This document shows, in pieces, positions 17,925 to 27,517 of a DNA stretch of 64,000 bases; the first letter of the stretch is position 1; each line of letters opens with the position of its first letter. The translations under genes and the position numbers were made by a program. This stretch comes from CAYFNF01 sp964344485 (GTDB taxonomy: Bacteria > Patescibacteriota > Patescibacteriia > UBA9570 > XYC2-FULL-38-9). Location: contig CAYFNF010000002.1 in NCBI GenBank assembly GCA_964344485.1, positions 186,001 through 250,000 of the forward strand, given 5' to 3'. The notes beneath the pieces were generated by a model. That model searched no databases, was not told where the DNA came from, and saw only the letters and a program-made list of their open reading frames with translations.

Positions 17925-18845
17925 TTATGATTTAATTTTACCTAAGACTAATCCGAGTAGTGCCTGTCGGACAAATAGTCCATTCTCCGCTTGGTTGAAG
18001 TAGTATGCGTGCGGACTCGCATCAATGCGATAGTCAATCTCATTCACGCGTGGCAGTGGATGCAGCACTCTCATATTTTTCTTTACACCGGTCAACATGT
18101 CTTCAGTTAATATATACACACTCTTTACTCGTTCATACTCTAAAGGATCTGGAAAACGTTCTTTCTGAATACGCGTCATATAGAGAACATCCACTTTCTT
18201 GATGACGTTCTCAATCTTTTCGTGTACTGAGTACTTAATCTTGTGCTCTTTCAGATACTTCAATACATATGGTGGCATCTGTAGGACGTCTGGAGCAATG
18301 AAGTATAGTCGTGGGTTATAGTGCACGAGCGCTTGAGCTAGAGAGTGAACAGTTCTTCCGTACTTTAAGTCCCCCACCATAGCAATTGAAAGACTAGACA
18401 ACTTCTTTTGCGATTCCTTAATCGAAAACAGATCTAGCAATGTCTGTGTTGGGTGTTGATTTGCTCCATCTCCACCATTTAACACTGGTTTATCAGTTGA
18501 TTCTGATGCAAGTCGGGCCGCACCTTCTAACGGATGCCGCATAGCGATCACGTCCACGTATAAACCGATATTCTTTGCAGTATCGTGCAAGGTCTCCCCT
18601 TTTGCGCCTGAAGTAATACCTGCTTCTGCAAAACCGATTACACGCATGCCAATGCGTTGCGCAGCGGTTTCAAATGATAGCCGAGTTCTAGTAGACGGTT
18701 CAAAGAACAAACTCCCCATTACTTTGTCTTTGAGCAACGTCGGATTCGGCTTTTTCTTTAACTTCGCAGCTTCAGCTAGCACCAAATTGATCTCCTGCTT
18801 AGTTAAGTCTGTGATAGAGATAATATCTCTTCCTTTAAAGCTCAT
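17925..18845 (-). CDS. pyrB: Aspartate carbamoyltransferase catalytic chain
   Basis: A 306-residue transcarbamylase condensing carbamoyl phosphate with aspartate. Motifs are FFEPSTRTRLSFE (~46-58), HPTQTLLDLFS and HPLPRVNEID, the last giving the aspartate-binding Arg that separates it from OTC. It pairs with the downstream PyrI. A 65-nt AT-rich gap separates it from carB; no terminator is seen there. Confidence 0.96.
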   Translation of the reverse strand: MSFKGRDIISITDLTKQEINLVLAEAAKLKKKPNPTLLKDKVMGSLFFEPSTRTRLSFETAAQRIGMRVIGFAEAGITSGAKGETLHDTAKNIGLYVDVIAMRHPLEGAARLASESTDKPVLNGGDGANQHPTQTLLDLFSIKESQKKLSSLSIAMVGDLKYGRTVHSLAQALVHYNPRLYFIAPDVLQMPPYVLKYLKEHKIKYSVHEKIENVIKKVDVLYMTRIQKERFPDPLEYERVKSVYILTEDMLTGVKKNMRVLHPLPRVNEIDYRIDASPHAYYFNQAENGLFVRQALLGLVLGKIKS

Positions 18846-18910
18846 ATTGTGCTCTTACTTATTAATTATTTCGTAATTATTATACCAGATTTAATCAGTT
18901 CTTCGTAGCG

Positions 18911-21900
18911 CTACTTCTCATATTCATCCCATGCTTTAATCTGCAAACCCATATTTCGCTCATTGTAGTCATACAACGCCATGATAATAGTCTTTGCAAG
19001 CTGTGTATTTGCAACTAACGCTACATTATGATCAATAGCAGTTCGTCGTATTCTAAACCCATCGCTAACGGTCTTGCGATTATATTGACGTGGAATGTTA
19101 ATAATGAAATCAATTTTCCCCTGCTCTAGATACTCCAGAACGTTCGGGGATTTCTTCTCAGAGACCTTATGCAGTCTCTTGGCCGGAATCTTAAGCTTCT
19201 CCTTTAAGAACTCACCCGTGTGTTCTGTAGCGTAGATCGTATACCCCATGGTATGCAATTGCCGAATATATTTACCCAAGCGTGCTTTATCTTCATCACG
19301 ACCAATGGACACTAATACATTCTTCTTTGGTAGCTGTAACTCAGCAGACAACAGCGCTTTGAGAACTGCCTCATGATACGAGTCTCCAAAACTCGCTACC
19401 TCTCCAGTTGACCCCATCTCTACATACAGTACTGGGTCTGCCCCCTTAATACGTGAATATGAGAACTGCGGAGCTTTGACTACTACGTAATCAAGATCAA
19501 TCGTATTATAATCTCCGCGTATATCATTTCCGAGCATGGCTTTGGTCGCAAACTCGATAAAATTGTATTTACTCGCCTTAGAAACAAACGGAAAACTCCG
19601 CGATGCGCGCAAATTCAGCTCAATTACTTTTAATCTATTACCTTTTGCAAGGAATTGAATGTTGAACGGCCCGGTGATCTCTAACTCTTTCACGATCGCC
19701 CTGGTACGCATTTTTAAGCGGCGAATTGTCTCTAAATATGACTTCTGCGGTGGCATAACCACGGTGGCGTCTCCGGAGTGTACACCGGCATTTTCAATAT
19801 GCTCAGTGATGGCGTATAGCACCATCTCGCCTTTTTGTGCCACACCGTCAATTTCGATCTCCTTTGCTCCTTCTATAAATTTTGATATCACTACAGGGTG
19901 CTCTTTTGAGACATGTGATGCTGATTCTAAATACTCGTCCAACCCCTCTTCATTGTACGCAATATTCATTGCCGCGCCTGACAGTACGTATGATGGTCTG
20001 ATCAACACTGGGTATCCCACACGTTTGGCGAATGACTTCGCTTGATCAATGGTAGTTAACTCTTTCCATTGTGGTTGCTCAACTCCCAGCCGGTCTAGCA
20101 ACGTTGAGAATTTATGTCGATCTTCAGCTCGATCAATATTCACAGGTGACGTTCCAAGAATCTTCACTTTTTCTTTGTGCAATGGAAGAGCTAGAGTGTT
20201 CGGTATCTGTCCGCCCATGGACACTACTGTCCCTGTTGCCTTCTCATAATCAATAATATCCATCACTCGCTCAAACGTCAGTTCTTCAAAGTACAACCGA
20301 TCACAAATATCGAAGTCTGTTGAGACTGTCTCTGGATTGCAGTTAATCATAATCGTCTTCTTGCCGAGTTGCGCTGCGGTTTTTACTGTTTGCACACAAC
20401 ACCAATCGAATTCTACTGATGAGCCGATCCGATACGGCCCTCCACCAATCACTGCTAGAGAATTCTTATCCGGCTTTACATCATTCTCTTCGCCGTTATA
20501 GGTCATGTATAAATAATTTGTTCTTGCTGGAAACTCTCCGGCAAGAGTATCAATCTGCTTCACTACTGGTAGAATTTGGTTCTTTTTCCTCTGCTGTCGA
20601 ATAGCTGCTTCTGAGGTATTGCGGATATCTGCAATTTGTTTGTCCGAAAAACCGCACTGTTTAGCTCGACGTAGAAGTTCAGATGACAACATCGTTTCCT
20701 TCTTCAGCTGCTGCTCCTGCGCTACAATGTTTCTAATCTTATATAGAAACCACCTATCAATTTTTGTTTTCTTATACAGCTCTTCAACTGAAGACCCTCG
20801 CATCATGGCCCGTGCTAATGCATAGAGTCGCTTATCAGTGGGATGGGTGATGTCTTGATTAGTGCCTTGAAATTCTTTTACGTTACCAACTACCCCTTCA
20901 GCCCCGATATTTAGCATGCGCACTGCTTTCTGGATCGCCTCCTCAAATGTTCTACCTAGAGCCATGATCTCGCCTACACTCTTCATCTCTGTGCCAATTC
21001 GTCTGTTCGCTGCTTTAAACTTCTGTAAATCCCATCTCGGCATTTTGATAGCCACATAATCCAACGCGGGCTCAAAACATGCTTGTGTTTTCTTCGTGAC
21101 CATATTCTGAATCTCGACAAGGCTGTATCCTAAGGCTAGTTTCGCAGCTACCCATGCTAGTGGATATCCTGTTGCTTTTGATGCTAGTGCAGAGGATCGA
21201 GAAAGTCGTGCATTGATTTCAATGACACGGTAATCCCCATTTTTCGGATTTAATGCATATTGAATATTGCACTCTCCAATAATTCCAAGATGACGAACTG
21301 TATTCATTGCGATGGTTCGCAACGAGTGATACTCATCATTATTCAAAGTCTGCGACGGCGCAATAACGATGCTCTCTCCAGTATGTATACCCATAGGGTC
21401 AAAATTCTCCATATTACACACCGTCACACAGTTGTCATACGCGTCTCGTACTACCTCGTATTCGACTTCTTTCCAGCCTTCCAAGTACTCTTCAAGCAAA
21501 ACCTGAGGGACTGATGCAAACGCTTCTTGCAACTTCTGAGTTAGTTCTTTCATTGACCCAATGCGTCCTGATCCTTTACCTCCCAGCGAATACGCTGAGC
21601 GAACCATGAGTGGGAAACCGAGCTTCTTTGCTGCTTGCTTTGCTTGAGCAATAGTCGTGACCGCAAAACTTCGAGCGGTTTTGACTTGAATCTGTTTTAA
21701 ATTCTTTGTGAACAGATCACGATCTTCTGTTTGCTCAATGGATCGTACTGGCGTACCCAACACAGCAACCTGATGCTTCTTCAGCACTCCAGCGGTATCC
21801 AATTCTACCCCAACATTTAAAGCAGTCTGTCCGCCGAAGCTCAGGAGTATACCGTCAGGCTTCTCTTTTTCGATTATTTGTTCAACGAATGTTTTTGTGA

Positions 21901-22117
21901 GCGGCAGGAAATAGACCCGATCTGCCATATCTGAATTCGTTTGTACTGTCGCAATATTAGGATTCACCAACACAGTCTGAATTCCCTCTTCTTGCATGGC
22001 TTTTATAGCTTGAGAGCCCGAGTAGTCAAACTCACCTGCCTGGCCAATACGCAACCCTCCTGACCCGAGTATCAGTACTTTCTTTGGTTTTCTAATTCTT
22101 TTTGACGCGCTACTCAT
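18911..22117 (-). CDS. carB: Carbamoyl-phosphate synthase large subunit
   Basis: A 1068-residue enzyme, the normal length, built of two ATP-grasp halves. The first half begins KKVLILGSGGLRIGQAGEFDYSG with EINARLSRSSALASKATGYP. The second begins NSLAVIGGGPYRIGSSVEFDW with ELNLRASRSFPFVSKAS. A C-terminal MGS-like allosteric domain (VLVSIGRDEDKARLGKYIRQL) follows. It overlaps carA by 4 nt (ATGA), indicating coupled translation. It makes carbamoyl phosphate for PyrB and possibly for the OTC-like enzyme. Confidence 0.97.
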   Translation of the reverse strand: MSSASKRIRKPKKVLILGSGGLRIGQAGEFDYSGSQAIKAMQEEGIQTVLVNPNIATVQTNSDMADRVYFLPLTKTFVEQIIEKEKPDGILLSFGGQTALNVGVELDTAGVLKKHQVAVLGTPVRSIEQTEDRDLFTKNLKQIQVKTARSFAVTTIAQAKQAAKKLGFPLMVRSAYSLGGKGSGRIGSMKELTQKLQEAFASVPQVLLEEYLEGWKEVEYEVVRDAYDNCVTVCNMENFDPMGIHTGESIVIAPSQTLNNDEYHSLRTIAMNTVRHLGIIGECNIQYALNPKNGDYRVIEINARLSRSSALASKATGYPLAWVAAKLALGYSLVEIQNMVTKKTQACFEPALDYVAIKMPRWDLQKFKAANRRIGTEMKSVGEIMALGRTFEEAIQKAVRMLNIGAEGVVGNVKEFQGTNQDITHPTDKRLYALARAMMRGSSVEELYKKTKIDRWFLYKIRNIVAQEQQLKKETMLSSELLRRAKQCGFSDKQIADIRNTSEAAIRQQRKKNQILPVVKQIDTLAGEFPARTNYLYMTYNGEENDVKPDKNSLAVIGGGPYRIGSSVEFDWCCVQTVKTAAQLGKKTIMINCNPETVSTDFDICDRLYFEELTFERVMDIIDYEKATGTVVSMGGQIPNTLALPLHKEKVKILGTSPVNIDRAEDRHKFSTLLDRLGVEQPQWKELTTIDQAKSFAKRVGYPVLIRPSYVLSGAAMNIAYNEEGLDEYLESASHVSKEHPVVISKFIEGAKEIEIDGVAQKGEMVLYAITEHIENAGVHSGDATVVMPPQKSYLETIRRLKMRTRAIVKELEITGPFNIQFLAKGNRLKVIELNLRASRSFPFVSKASKYNFIEFATKAMLGNDIRGDYNTIDLDYVVVKAPQFSYSRIKGADPVLYVEMGSTGEVASFGDSYHEAVLKALLSAELQLPKKNVLVSIGRDEDKARLGKYIRQLHTMGYTIYATEHTGEFLKEKLKIPAKRLHKVSEKKSPNVLEYLEQGKIDFIINIPRQYNRKTVSDGFRIRRTAIDHNVALVANTQLAKTIIMALYDYNERNMGLQIKAWDEYEK

Positions 22118-23175
22118 TTTTTTACTAAGTCAACAAATTGATCAAACAGAAACTCGGTGTCCTGTGGTCCAGGCGTTGCTTCTGGATGGAACTGAGTGGA
22201 AAAAAACGGCTTGCTTCTATGACGAATACCTTCAACTGTATTATCATTTGCATTCTTGAACCATAATTTCCACTCCCTTGGAATCGACTCCTCTTTTACT
22301 GCGTATCCATGATTCTGTGTGGTGAGATAGCATCGATCTGTTCCTACTTCAATGCATGGTTGATTTTGCGCTCGATGACCGTACTTCATCTTGTACGTCT
22401 TTGCTCCAGCAGCGAGGCCCATGATCTGTGTACCTAAACAAATCCCAAAAATGGGCTTGTGTTGTGTCAGCGCTTTACGTAAGTACTCAACAGACTCTTT
22501 CGCCATGGTAGGGTCACCAGGCCCATTAGTAAGAAATAATCCGTCCCATCTTTCATCAAGGTAGTTATAATCCCACGGCACTCGCTTCACCTGTACTCCG
22601 CGATTTACAAGACAACGGATAATATTCTCTTTTGCACCAGTGTCCACAACAAGCACGCGTTTCCTTCCTTTTCCGATTACACGAGGACGAGAGATGCTAA
22701 CTTCCGCAACTAGGTTTCGCTTATTTGGATCTTCAATTTTTACGTGAGGCACTGGCTCATCATCACCTACGACAATCTGACCAAGCATGACTCCGTGCTT
22801 TCGTAATCGTTTAGTGACAGCTCGTGTATCTATACCAGTAATCGCCGGAATATCATGTTCTTTTAACCACTCGTCTAGGGATCGAGTAGCAGATGCATGA
22901 GAGTAATCGTAGGAGTAATCTTGGACGATCAATCCTTTAATTTGAATCTCTTTTGATTCAAACGGCCCCTTACTTACACCGTAATTGCCTACCAGTGGGT
23001 AGGTCATAGTCAAAATTTGTCCACGAAATGAAGGGTCAGTAAAGGCTTCAGGGTACCCCACCATGCCAGTGGCAAAGACTGCTTCACCGGTCGTGCTCCT
23101 GGCTGCACCAAACGAATACCCATGATACGTAGTACCGTCAGTGAGTATTAATGCTGCTGGAGTGCGTTTTTTCAT
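22114..23175 (-). CDS. carA: Carbamoyl-phosphate synthase small (glutamine amidotransferase) subunit
   Basis: A 353-residue glutaminase subunit supplying ammonia to CarB. It has the N-terminal CarA domain (LILTDGTTYHGYSFGA) and a class I GATase domain with the nucleophile in GICLGTQIMGLA, where Thr replaces the common His after Gly, and His/Glu in TQFHPEATPGP. It is first in the pyr operon. Its ATG lies ~110 nt downstream of a good promoter and 18 nt downstream of a terminator-like hairpin. Confidence 0.97.
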   Translation of the reverse strand: MKKRTPAALILTDGTTYHGYSFGAARSTTGEAVFATGMVGYPEAFTDPSFRGQILTMTYPLVGNYGVSKGPFESKEIQIKGLIVQDYSYDYSHASATRSLDEWLKEHDIPAITGIDTRAVTKRLRKHGVMLGQIVVGDDEPVPHVKIEDPNKRNLVAEVSISRPRVIGKGRKRVLVVDTGAKENIIRCLVNRGVQVKRVPWDYNYLDERWDGLFLTNGPGDPTMAKESVEYLRKALTQHKPIFGICLGTQIMGLAAGAKTYKMKYGHRAQNQPCIEVGTDRCYLTTQNHGYAVKEESIPREWKLWFKNANDNTVEGIRHRSKPFFSTQFHPEATPGPQDTEFLFDQFVDLVKK

Positions 23176-23182
23176 GTGAGTA

Positions 23183-23211
23183 TAAAAGAAAAGCCCCTCA
23201 TGGCTAGAGGG
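23183..23211 (-). terminator. Attenuator-like hairpin in the carA leader
   Basis: On the minus strand CCCTC (23211-23207) pairs with GAGGG around a 7-nt loop, followed by GCTTTTCTTTT just before the carA start. The stem is short, so it would be a weak terminator. Its position between promoter and first gene suggests attenuation of the pyr operon. No PyrR-type site was identified. Confidence 0.4.
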
Positions 23212-23291
23212 ACGAATAAACGATGTGATTATATTGTATCAATGCTGGAGCTTTATAGAATTGTTGTTGTGTCATATTCATGCCACGAAAC

Positions 23292-23319
23292 AGTATATCA
23301 TAAAAAAATATTTTTGCAA
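23292..23319 (-). promoter_or_regulatory. Promoter of the pyrimidine operon
   Basis: On the minus strand TTGCAA (23314-23319), 16-nt spacer, TATACT (23292-23297), with an extended -10 (TGA before TATACT). Transcription should start near 23285 and give a leader of ~110 nt before carA. Confidence 0.7.
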
Positions 23320-23432
23320 TGCTCGAGTGCACCTGTGGAAAACCGCACCCATGCATCCTTCATCTGCGTATTTTTTCAAGGGCGCTTGACAGAAGGGCAA
23401 TATATCTGCAAGGTGCAGGTGAGGGGGTAGCA

Positions 23433-23651
23433 ATGTCGACAGAATCAAAGCCGACTACGTTCTTCTGCCCGGAATGCTCTGAGGAGCTGGCGCCCACCCG
23501 CGCGGTGGCGGCGAACCGGGCCGGAGTTTTTCTCGTCTATCGATGCACTACTTGCGATGAACGCCGATACGTTCAGGTACGCTGCATCGAAGCTGGCGGT
23601 CTCGCGCCTGTCAGGCGCTTCCGAGTGATGAGGCCGTCAGAAGTCAGATGA
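23433..23651 (+). CDS. GC-rich small zinc-ribbon protein (foreign-looking cassette 1)
   Basis: A 72-residue protein starting MSTESKPTTFF after GAGGGGGTAG. It contains CPEC (residues 12-15) and CTTC about 22 residues later, a typical four-cysteine zinc ribbon, and an Arg-rich C-terminus. The third-position G/C content is much higher than in neighbouring genes. The frame is open upstream to 23319, but codon character supports the start at 23433. A T10 tract follows the stop (23657-23666). A possible promoter is TTGTAT-16-TAGAAT at about 23235-23262. I cannot name the family. Confidence 0.6.
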   Translation: MSTESKPTTFFCPECSEELAPTRAVAANRAGVFLVYRCTTCDERRYVQVRCIEAGGLAPVRRFRVMRPSEVR

Positions 23652-23664
23652 ACTCCCTTTTTTT

Positions 23665-23692
23665 TTGAGAAAAGAGAAAAATCTTGTATAGT
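23665..23692 (+). promoter_or_regulatory. Promoter of the ATP-grasp gene
   Basis: TTGAGA (23665-23670), 16-nt spacer, TATAGT (23687-23692). The start codon at 23709 lies 16 nt downstream, so the leader is about 10 nt. Confidence 0.6.
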
Positions 23693-23708
23693 GGATCTAG
23701 AGCTCTCT

Positions 23709-24914
23709 ATGAAAAAAGACGAATACTGCCCACATTGCTTACCAACAAAAAAGAAGCGACATACATCGTATCATCTTGAATATTATATCGATCGTTGTGC
23801 AGCGCCTTTTTTAAAACTCACTCACATACTACGGCACCCATTCATCTTACGAGTCGCGGATCTGGTGTTTGATGCGCTGTTTGACCTCTTCCGCTTCTTT
23901 AGAATTCTTTCATGTTCAAAAAACCCAAAACCAGAGATGCTCTATAATCGAAGTCTTCTGTTTTTCGACGAAGCAAAGAAACGAGGTATTGATATCTGCA
24001 ATCTTCACTTCTTTGGCGCAAACACTAATGAATTTTTCTTTCGGCACAACGGAAAACGATATTACTATGAGGGTATCCCATTAAAAAATCATGACCATCC
24101 TATTATTGACATTGATAATAAATTCGATGTAAAACACCTGCTTCAAAAAAATGATATTCCAGTGCCTCGAGGACGAGTATTTACATCGAAGAAGAACGCA
24201 TTACGATACGGTGCTGAGTTGCACTTCCCACTTGTCGTGAAACCGAACGGTGGATCGTTGAGTTTTCATACTACTGTCGATATACGAACATATGAGGAGT
24301 TGGAGCAAGCGTTCGATATTGGAAAGATCTTTCGACCAGATGTAATCGTGGAGGAGTTTATTACTGGCGACCTCTATCGTGCGACAGTCATCGGGCAAAA
24401 GCAAGTATTTGTCTGCAAAAAAGACAAAGCCAATGTAGTGGGCGATGGCGCTTCCACTATTGCACAGCTGATCGAAGAAAAGAACGCTGATCCAAATCGA
24501 GGCGGAACTGACCAAAAAAATACCACATTGCATGTGATCGAAATTGATGAGCAAGTACAGCATCATTTGTTCGAACAACAGCTGACACTAGATTCCGTCT
24601 TACCGACTGGTAAAAAAGTGTACCTACACGACAAGTACATTCTGTCGCAAGGATGCGATATTATTGGATGCACGGAAAAAACGCATCAGAAGAATAAAGA
24701 CCTGTTCATACGCGTAGCAAGACTACTGCGAACCAACCTTGTCGGCATTGACATCATTATGCAAGATCCTGCTATTCCTTATACAGAGCAGAAATTTGGT
24801 ATTATCGAAACCAATAGTCTTCCGTATATCGATATGCATCAAATCGTCTCGGACGGTGAGCCGGACAATGTTGCAGAAGCAGTATGGGACACCATGCTCG
24901 AACAACTTAAATAG
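23709..24914 (+). CDS. ATP-grasp ligase, cyanophycin synthetase-like
   Basis: A 401-residue protein. Residues ~1-70 hold CPHC near the start and a hydrophobic, aromatic segment. The ATP-grasp fold follows: LLQKNDIPVPRGRVF, FPLVVKPNGGSLSFHT, DVIVEEFITGDLYRATVIG, VVGDGASTIAQLIEEKN, then TNLVGIDIIM and the metal-binding IIETNSLPYIDMHQI. The linker VVGDGxSTIxxLI is typical of cyanophycin synthetase and related amino-acid ligases. The substrate is unknown. It is monocistronic, with its own promoter. Confidence 0.82.
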   Translation: MKKDEYCPHCLPTKKKRHTSYHLEYYIDRCAAPFLKLTHILRHPFILRVADLVFDALFDLFRFFRILSCSKNPKPEMLYNRSLLFFDEAKKRGIDICNLHFFGANTNEFFFRHNGKRYYYEGIPLKNHDHPIIDIDNKFDVKHLLQKNDIPVPRGRVFTSKKNALRYGAELHFPLVVKPNGGSLSFHTTVDIRTYEELEQAFDIGKIFRPDVIVEEFITGDLYRATVIGQKQVFVCKKDKANVVGDGASTIAQLIEEKNADPNRGGTDQKNTTLHVIEIDEQVQHHLFEQQLTLDSVLPTGKKVYLHDKYILSQGCDIIGCTEKTHQKNKDLFIRVARLLRTNLVGIDIIMQDPAIPYTEQKFGIIETNSLPYIDMHQIVSDGEPDNVAEAVWDTMLEQLK

Positions 24915-24948
24915 AACGCAGGTAGCAACTATTCGCTTTTCAGCATAG

Positions 24949-26466
24949 CTAAACGTCGAGCTTTTCTTTTAGTAGTTGTGTCGCTGCTTCAGGGTTGATC
25001 TTTCCTTTTGTCTGCTTCATCACCTGTCCGACTAAGTACATTAACGCTTTATCTTTTCCATTCTGATAGTCTTGTACTACTTCAGAATTGTCAGCAATGA
25101 TTGCATCTACGATTTTCTCTGTTTCTGCTTCATCAGAGATTTGTGTTAAGTCATGTTCCTCCATAATGATGCTTGGATCACCACCAGATTTAAACATGAT
25201 ACGGAGGATCTTCTGCGCTGCTGAGGAATTCACCTTTTTTTCATATACTAACGTGAGTAGTTCTGCAAAATTCTCTCGTGTAAACTGTATCTCAGAAAAA
25301 TCTTTTCCTGATTCTTTTAACAAGCCGAATAACTCGGATGTAATCCACGACGTAGTCAGTCGGCCAATTTTCTTCCTATACTTTTTCCAAATCTCCTGGT
25401 CAGAACCTACGGTATCATCCAGCGAATTCAACCAGCCACGTAGCTCTGATATCACATCCTCGAAAAATTCACCTACACGCGGGTCGGCGGTTAGTACCTT
25501 TGCATCGTTGTAACTCAGCTCATACTCTTCTGTAAAGCGATTTCTGCGCTCATATGGGAGTTCTGGCACTTGATTACGCAATTGATCAAGTTCTTCTTGT
25601 GTGCGGATTATTGGCGGGATATCGGGCTCTGGAAAGTATCGATAGTCTGCCTCCCCTTCTTTTGTTCGCTGCGCAACCGTTATTCCTCGCTTATCATCCC
25701 ATCCGCGCGTGGTCGTTTGTTCTGGTGCTTCATTCTTCTCCCATAACTCAGTCTGCCTCTCAATTTCATACTGCAGTGCTCGCTCGATGGAACGCGTAGA
25801 GTTCATATTCTTAATCTCTGTTTTTGGATACAACGCTGAATCGCCAAACTTTCTCAGCGAAATGTTTGCATCACATCGAAGGTGCCCCTTTTCCATATCG
25901 GCCTGAGATGCACGTACATAGCGTGCGACTTGCTGTAACTCCTGAACAAAGACTCGTGCTTCTTGTGGTGACCTGATATCAGGTTTGGTAACTAATTCTA
26001 CCAGCGGTGTGCCCGCACGATTAAAATCTACAAGCGACTCTCCATCAGGACTGTGCTTTAACTTAGCTGCGTCTTCCTCTAAATGCACCCGCTCAATACG
26101 CACCCGTTTTGAATGCATGTCGTCTGGTAGGATATCGATATATCCATGTACCGCGAGTGGCTCATCATACTGAGAGATCTGATACCCTTTTGGTAGATCT
26201 GGATAGAAGTAGTTCTTGCGATCAAACTTTGTGAACAACGGGATCTCACAGTTCAACGCCAGAGCAAAAATCGTCCCTAGGCGAATCGCTTCTTGGTTCA
26301 CTTGCGGCAAAGTGCCAGGGTGTCCGAGACAGATTGGACATGTAAATACATTTGGTTCATCACTATCTTGATTCTCTGTACCGCAAAACATCTTAGACTT
26401 GGTATCTAGTCGAATATGAATCTCTAGTCCAATAACTACTTCATATTGTTCTTCGCGCTTTTCCAT
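24949..26466 (-). CDS. gatB: Aspartyl/glutamyl-tRNA amidotransferase subunit B
   Basis: A 505-residue kinase-like subunit that activates Glu-tRNA(Gln)/Asp-tRNA(Asn) for amidation. It opens EVVIGLEIHIRLDTKSKMFCGT, with cysteines in FTCPICLGHPG, and has the family segment KFDRKNYFYPDLPKGYQISQ. It ends with the YqeY/GatB helical tail. gatA and gatC are not in the window. It is the last gene of the nucleotide operon, 5 nt after dut. Confidence 0.96.
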   Translation of the reverse strand: MEKREEQYEVVIGLEIHIRLDTKSKMFCGTENQDSDEPNVFTCPICLGHPGTLPQVNQEAIRLGTIFALALNCEIPLFTKFDRKNYFYPDLPKGYQISQYDEPLAVHGYIDILPDDMHSKRVRIERVHLEEDAAKLKHSPDGESLVDFNRAGTPLVELVTKPDIRSPQEARVFVQELQQVARYVRASQADMEKGHLRCDANISLRKFGDSALYPKTEIKNMNSTRSIERALQYEIERQTELWEKNEAPEQTTTRGWDDKRGITVAQRTKEGEADYRYFPEPDIPPIIRTQEELDQLRNQVPELPYERRNRFTEEYELSYNDAKVLTADPRVGEFFEDVISELRGWLNSLDDTVGSDQEIWKKYRKKIGRLTTSWITSELFGLLKESGKDFSEIQFTRENFAELLTLVYEKKVNSSAAQKILRIMFKSGGDPSIIMEEHDLTQISDEAETEKIVDAIIADNSEVVQDYQNGKDKALMYLVGQVMKQTKGKINPEAATQLLKEKLDV

Positions 26467-26471
26467 ATGTG

Positions 26472-26894
26472 TTATAATCCTGTACTACCAAATCCCCCTT
26501 CGCCTCGAGCCGTGTCGTCAAGCTCTTCCACCTCTGAAACAGTTGCTGATTGTATGGGTTGAATCAACATCTGCGCAATCTTTTGATGCTTCTCCACTTG
26601 CACTGGTTCTTGACTGAGATTAATGAGTACTATTTTCACTTCACCCCGATAACCAGAATCAACCACACCAGCCATAGTAGTAATCCCCTCCTTAATTGCT
26701 CTGCCGCTCTTGTCCCATACTAATCCAACGTATCCGTCTGGTATTTGCATTGCAATACCTGTCGCTACTGCGTGTCGCTCTCCTGGTTTCAATGTAATCT
26801 CCTCTACAGAGAAAATGTCCATTCCTGCGTCCCCAGGGTGTGCATACTCAGGAATCTTTGCTTGATCATTGATTTTCTTGATATTGATGTTCAT
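26472..26894 (-). CDS. dut: dUTP diphosphatase
   Basis: A 140-residue trimeric dUTPase that hydrolyses dUTP to dUMP. The conserved motifs are present in order: HPGDAGMDIFS, WDKSGRAIKEG, GVVDSGYRGEVKIVL and the C-terminal RGEGGFGSTG arm that closes the active site. It overlaps tmk by 4 nt. Together with the neighbouring dCMP deaminase it can supply dUMP to ThyA. Confidence 0.96.
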   Translation of the reverse strand: MNINIKKINDQAKIPEYAHPGDAGMDIFSVEEITLKPGERHAVATGIAMQIPDGYVGLVWDKSGRAIKEGITTMAGVVDSGYRGEVKIVLINLSQEPVQVEKHQKIAQMLIQPIQSATVSEVEELDDTARGEGGFGSTGL

Positions 26895-27517
26895 GATAAT
26901 AGACGTTTAGATACTTCGTTATAAATAGTATTTGCATTTTCCTGCTTCGGTCCTTCTGAAGATACCTGTACCCAGGTGTCTTGTGATGTTGCGTATTCCT
27001 GAAAAAACGCACGTACTTTCCTATGAAATGCAAGCTCTTCTCTGTCCATCCGATTGAGCTCTTCCTCTTTCTTTCTTGCAATACCAACTTCAGGATCGAT
27101 GTCTAAGTAGACCACAACATCAGGCTCCAGGCCATTGCGTGCATATTCATCCATAGTGAAAATAATATCCGCATTCTCTAACTCTCGTCCACCAATTTGA
27201 TACGCATATGTGGACCCAGAAAACCGATCACAAATCACTGTTTTCCCTTCTTCTAATGCTGGTATAATTACTTGCTCGATATGTTGCGACCGGTCGGCAA
27301 GAAAAAGAAATAATTCGGTCCGCGGATGCACTGCCTCATGATTCTCATGAAGAATCACATTACGAATCAGCTCTCCAACGCGTGTACCGCCTGGCTCATG
27401 CGTGATAATCACTTCCTGCCCTTCGTCCTGCAAGCGTTCAGCTAATAGATCAGAATGCTTAGTCTTTCCGCTGCCTTCACCGCCTTCAAATACAATAAAA
27501 TGTCCCTTGTTACTCAT
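26891..27517 (-). CDS. tmk: Thymidylate kinase
   Basis: A 208-residue P-loop kinase phosphorylating dTMP. The Walker A is EGGEGSGKTKHS (about residues 10-21), the DR motif is in VICDRFSGSTYAYQ, and a LID-like region carries ARKKEEELNRMD. It overlaps the thymidylate synthase gene by 8 nt and dut by 4 nt, so the three are tightly coupled. Confidence 0.96.
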   Translation of the reverse strand: MSNKGHFIVFEGGEGSGKTKHSDLLAERLQDEGQEVIITHEPGGTRVGELIRNVILHENHEAVHPRTELFLFLADRSQHIEQVIIPALEEGKTVICDRFSGSTYAYQIGGRELENADIIFTMDEYARNGLEPDVVVYLDIDPEVGIARKKEEELNRMDREELAFHRKVRAFFQEYATSQDTWVQVSSEGPKQENANTIYNEVSKRLLS

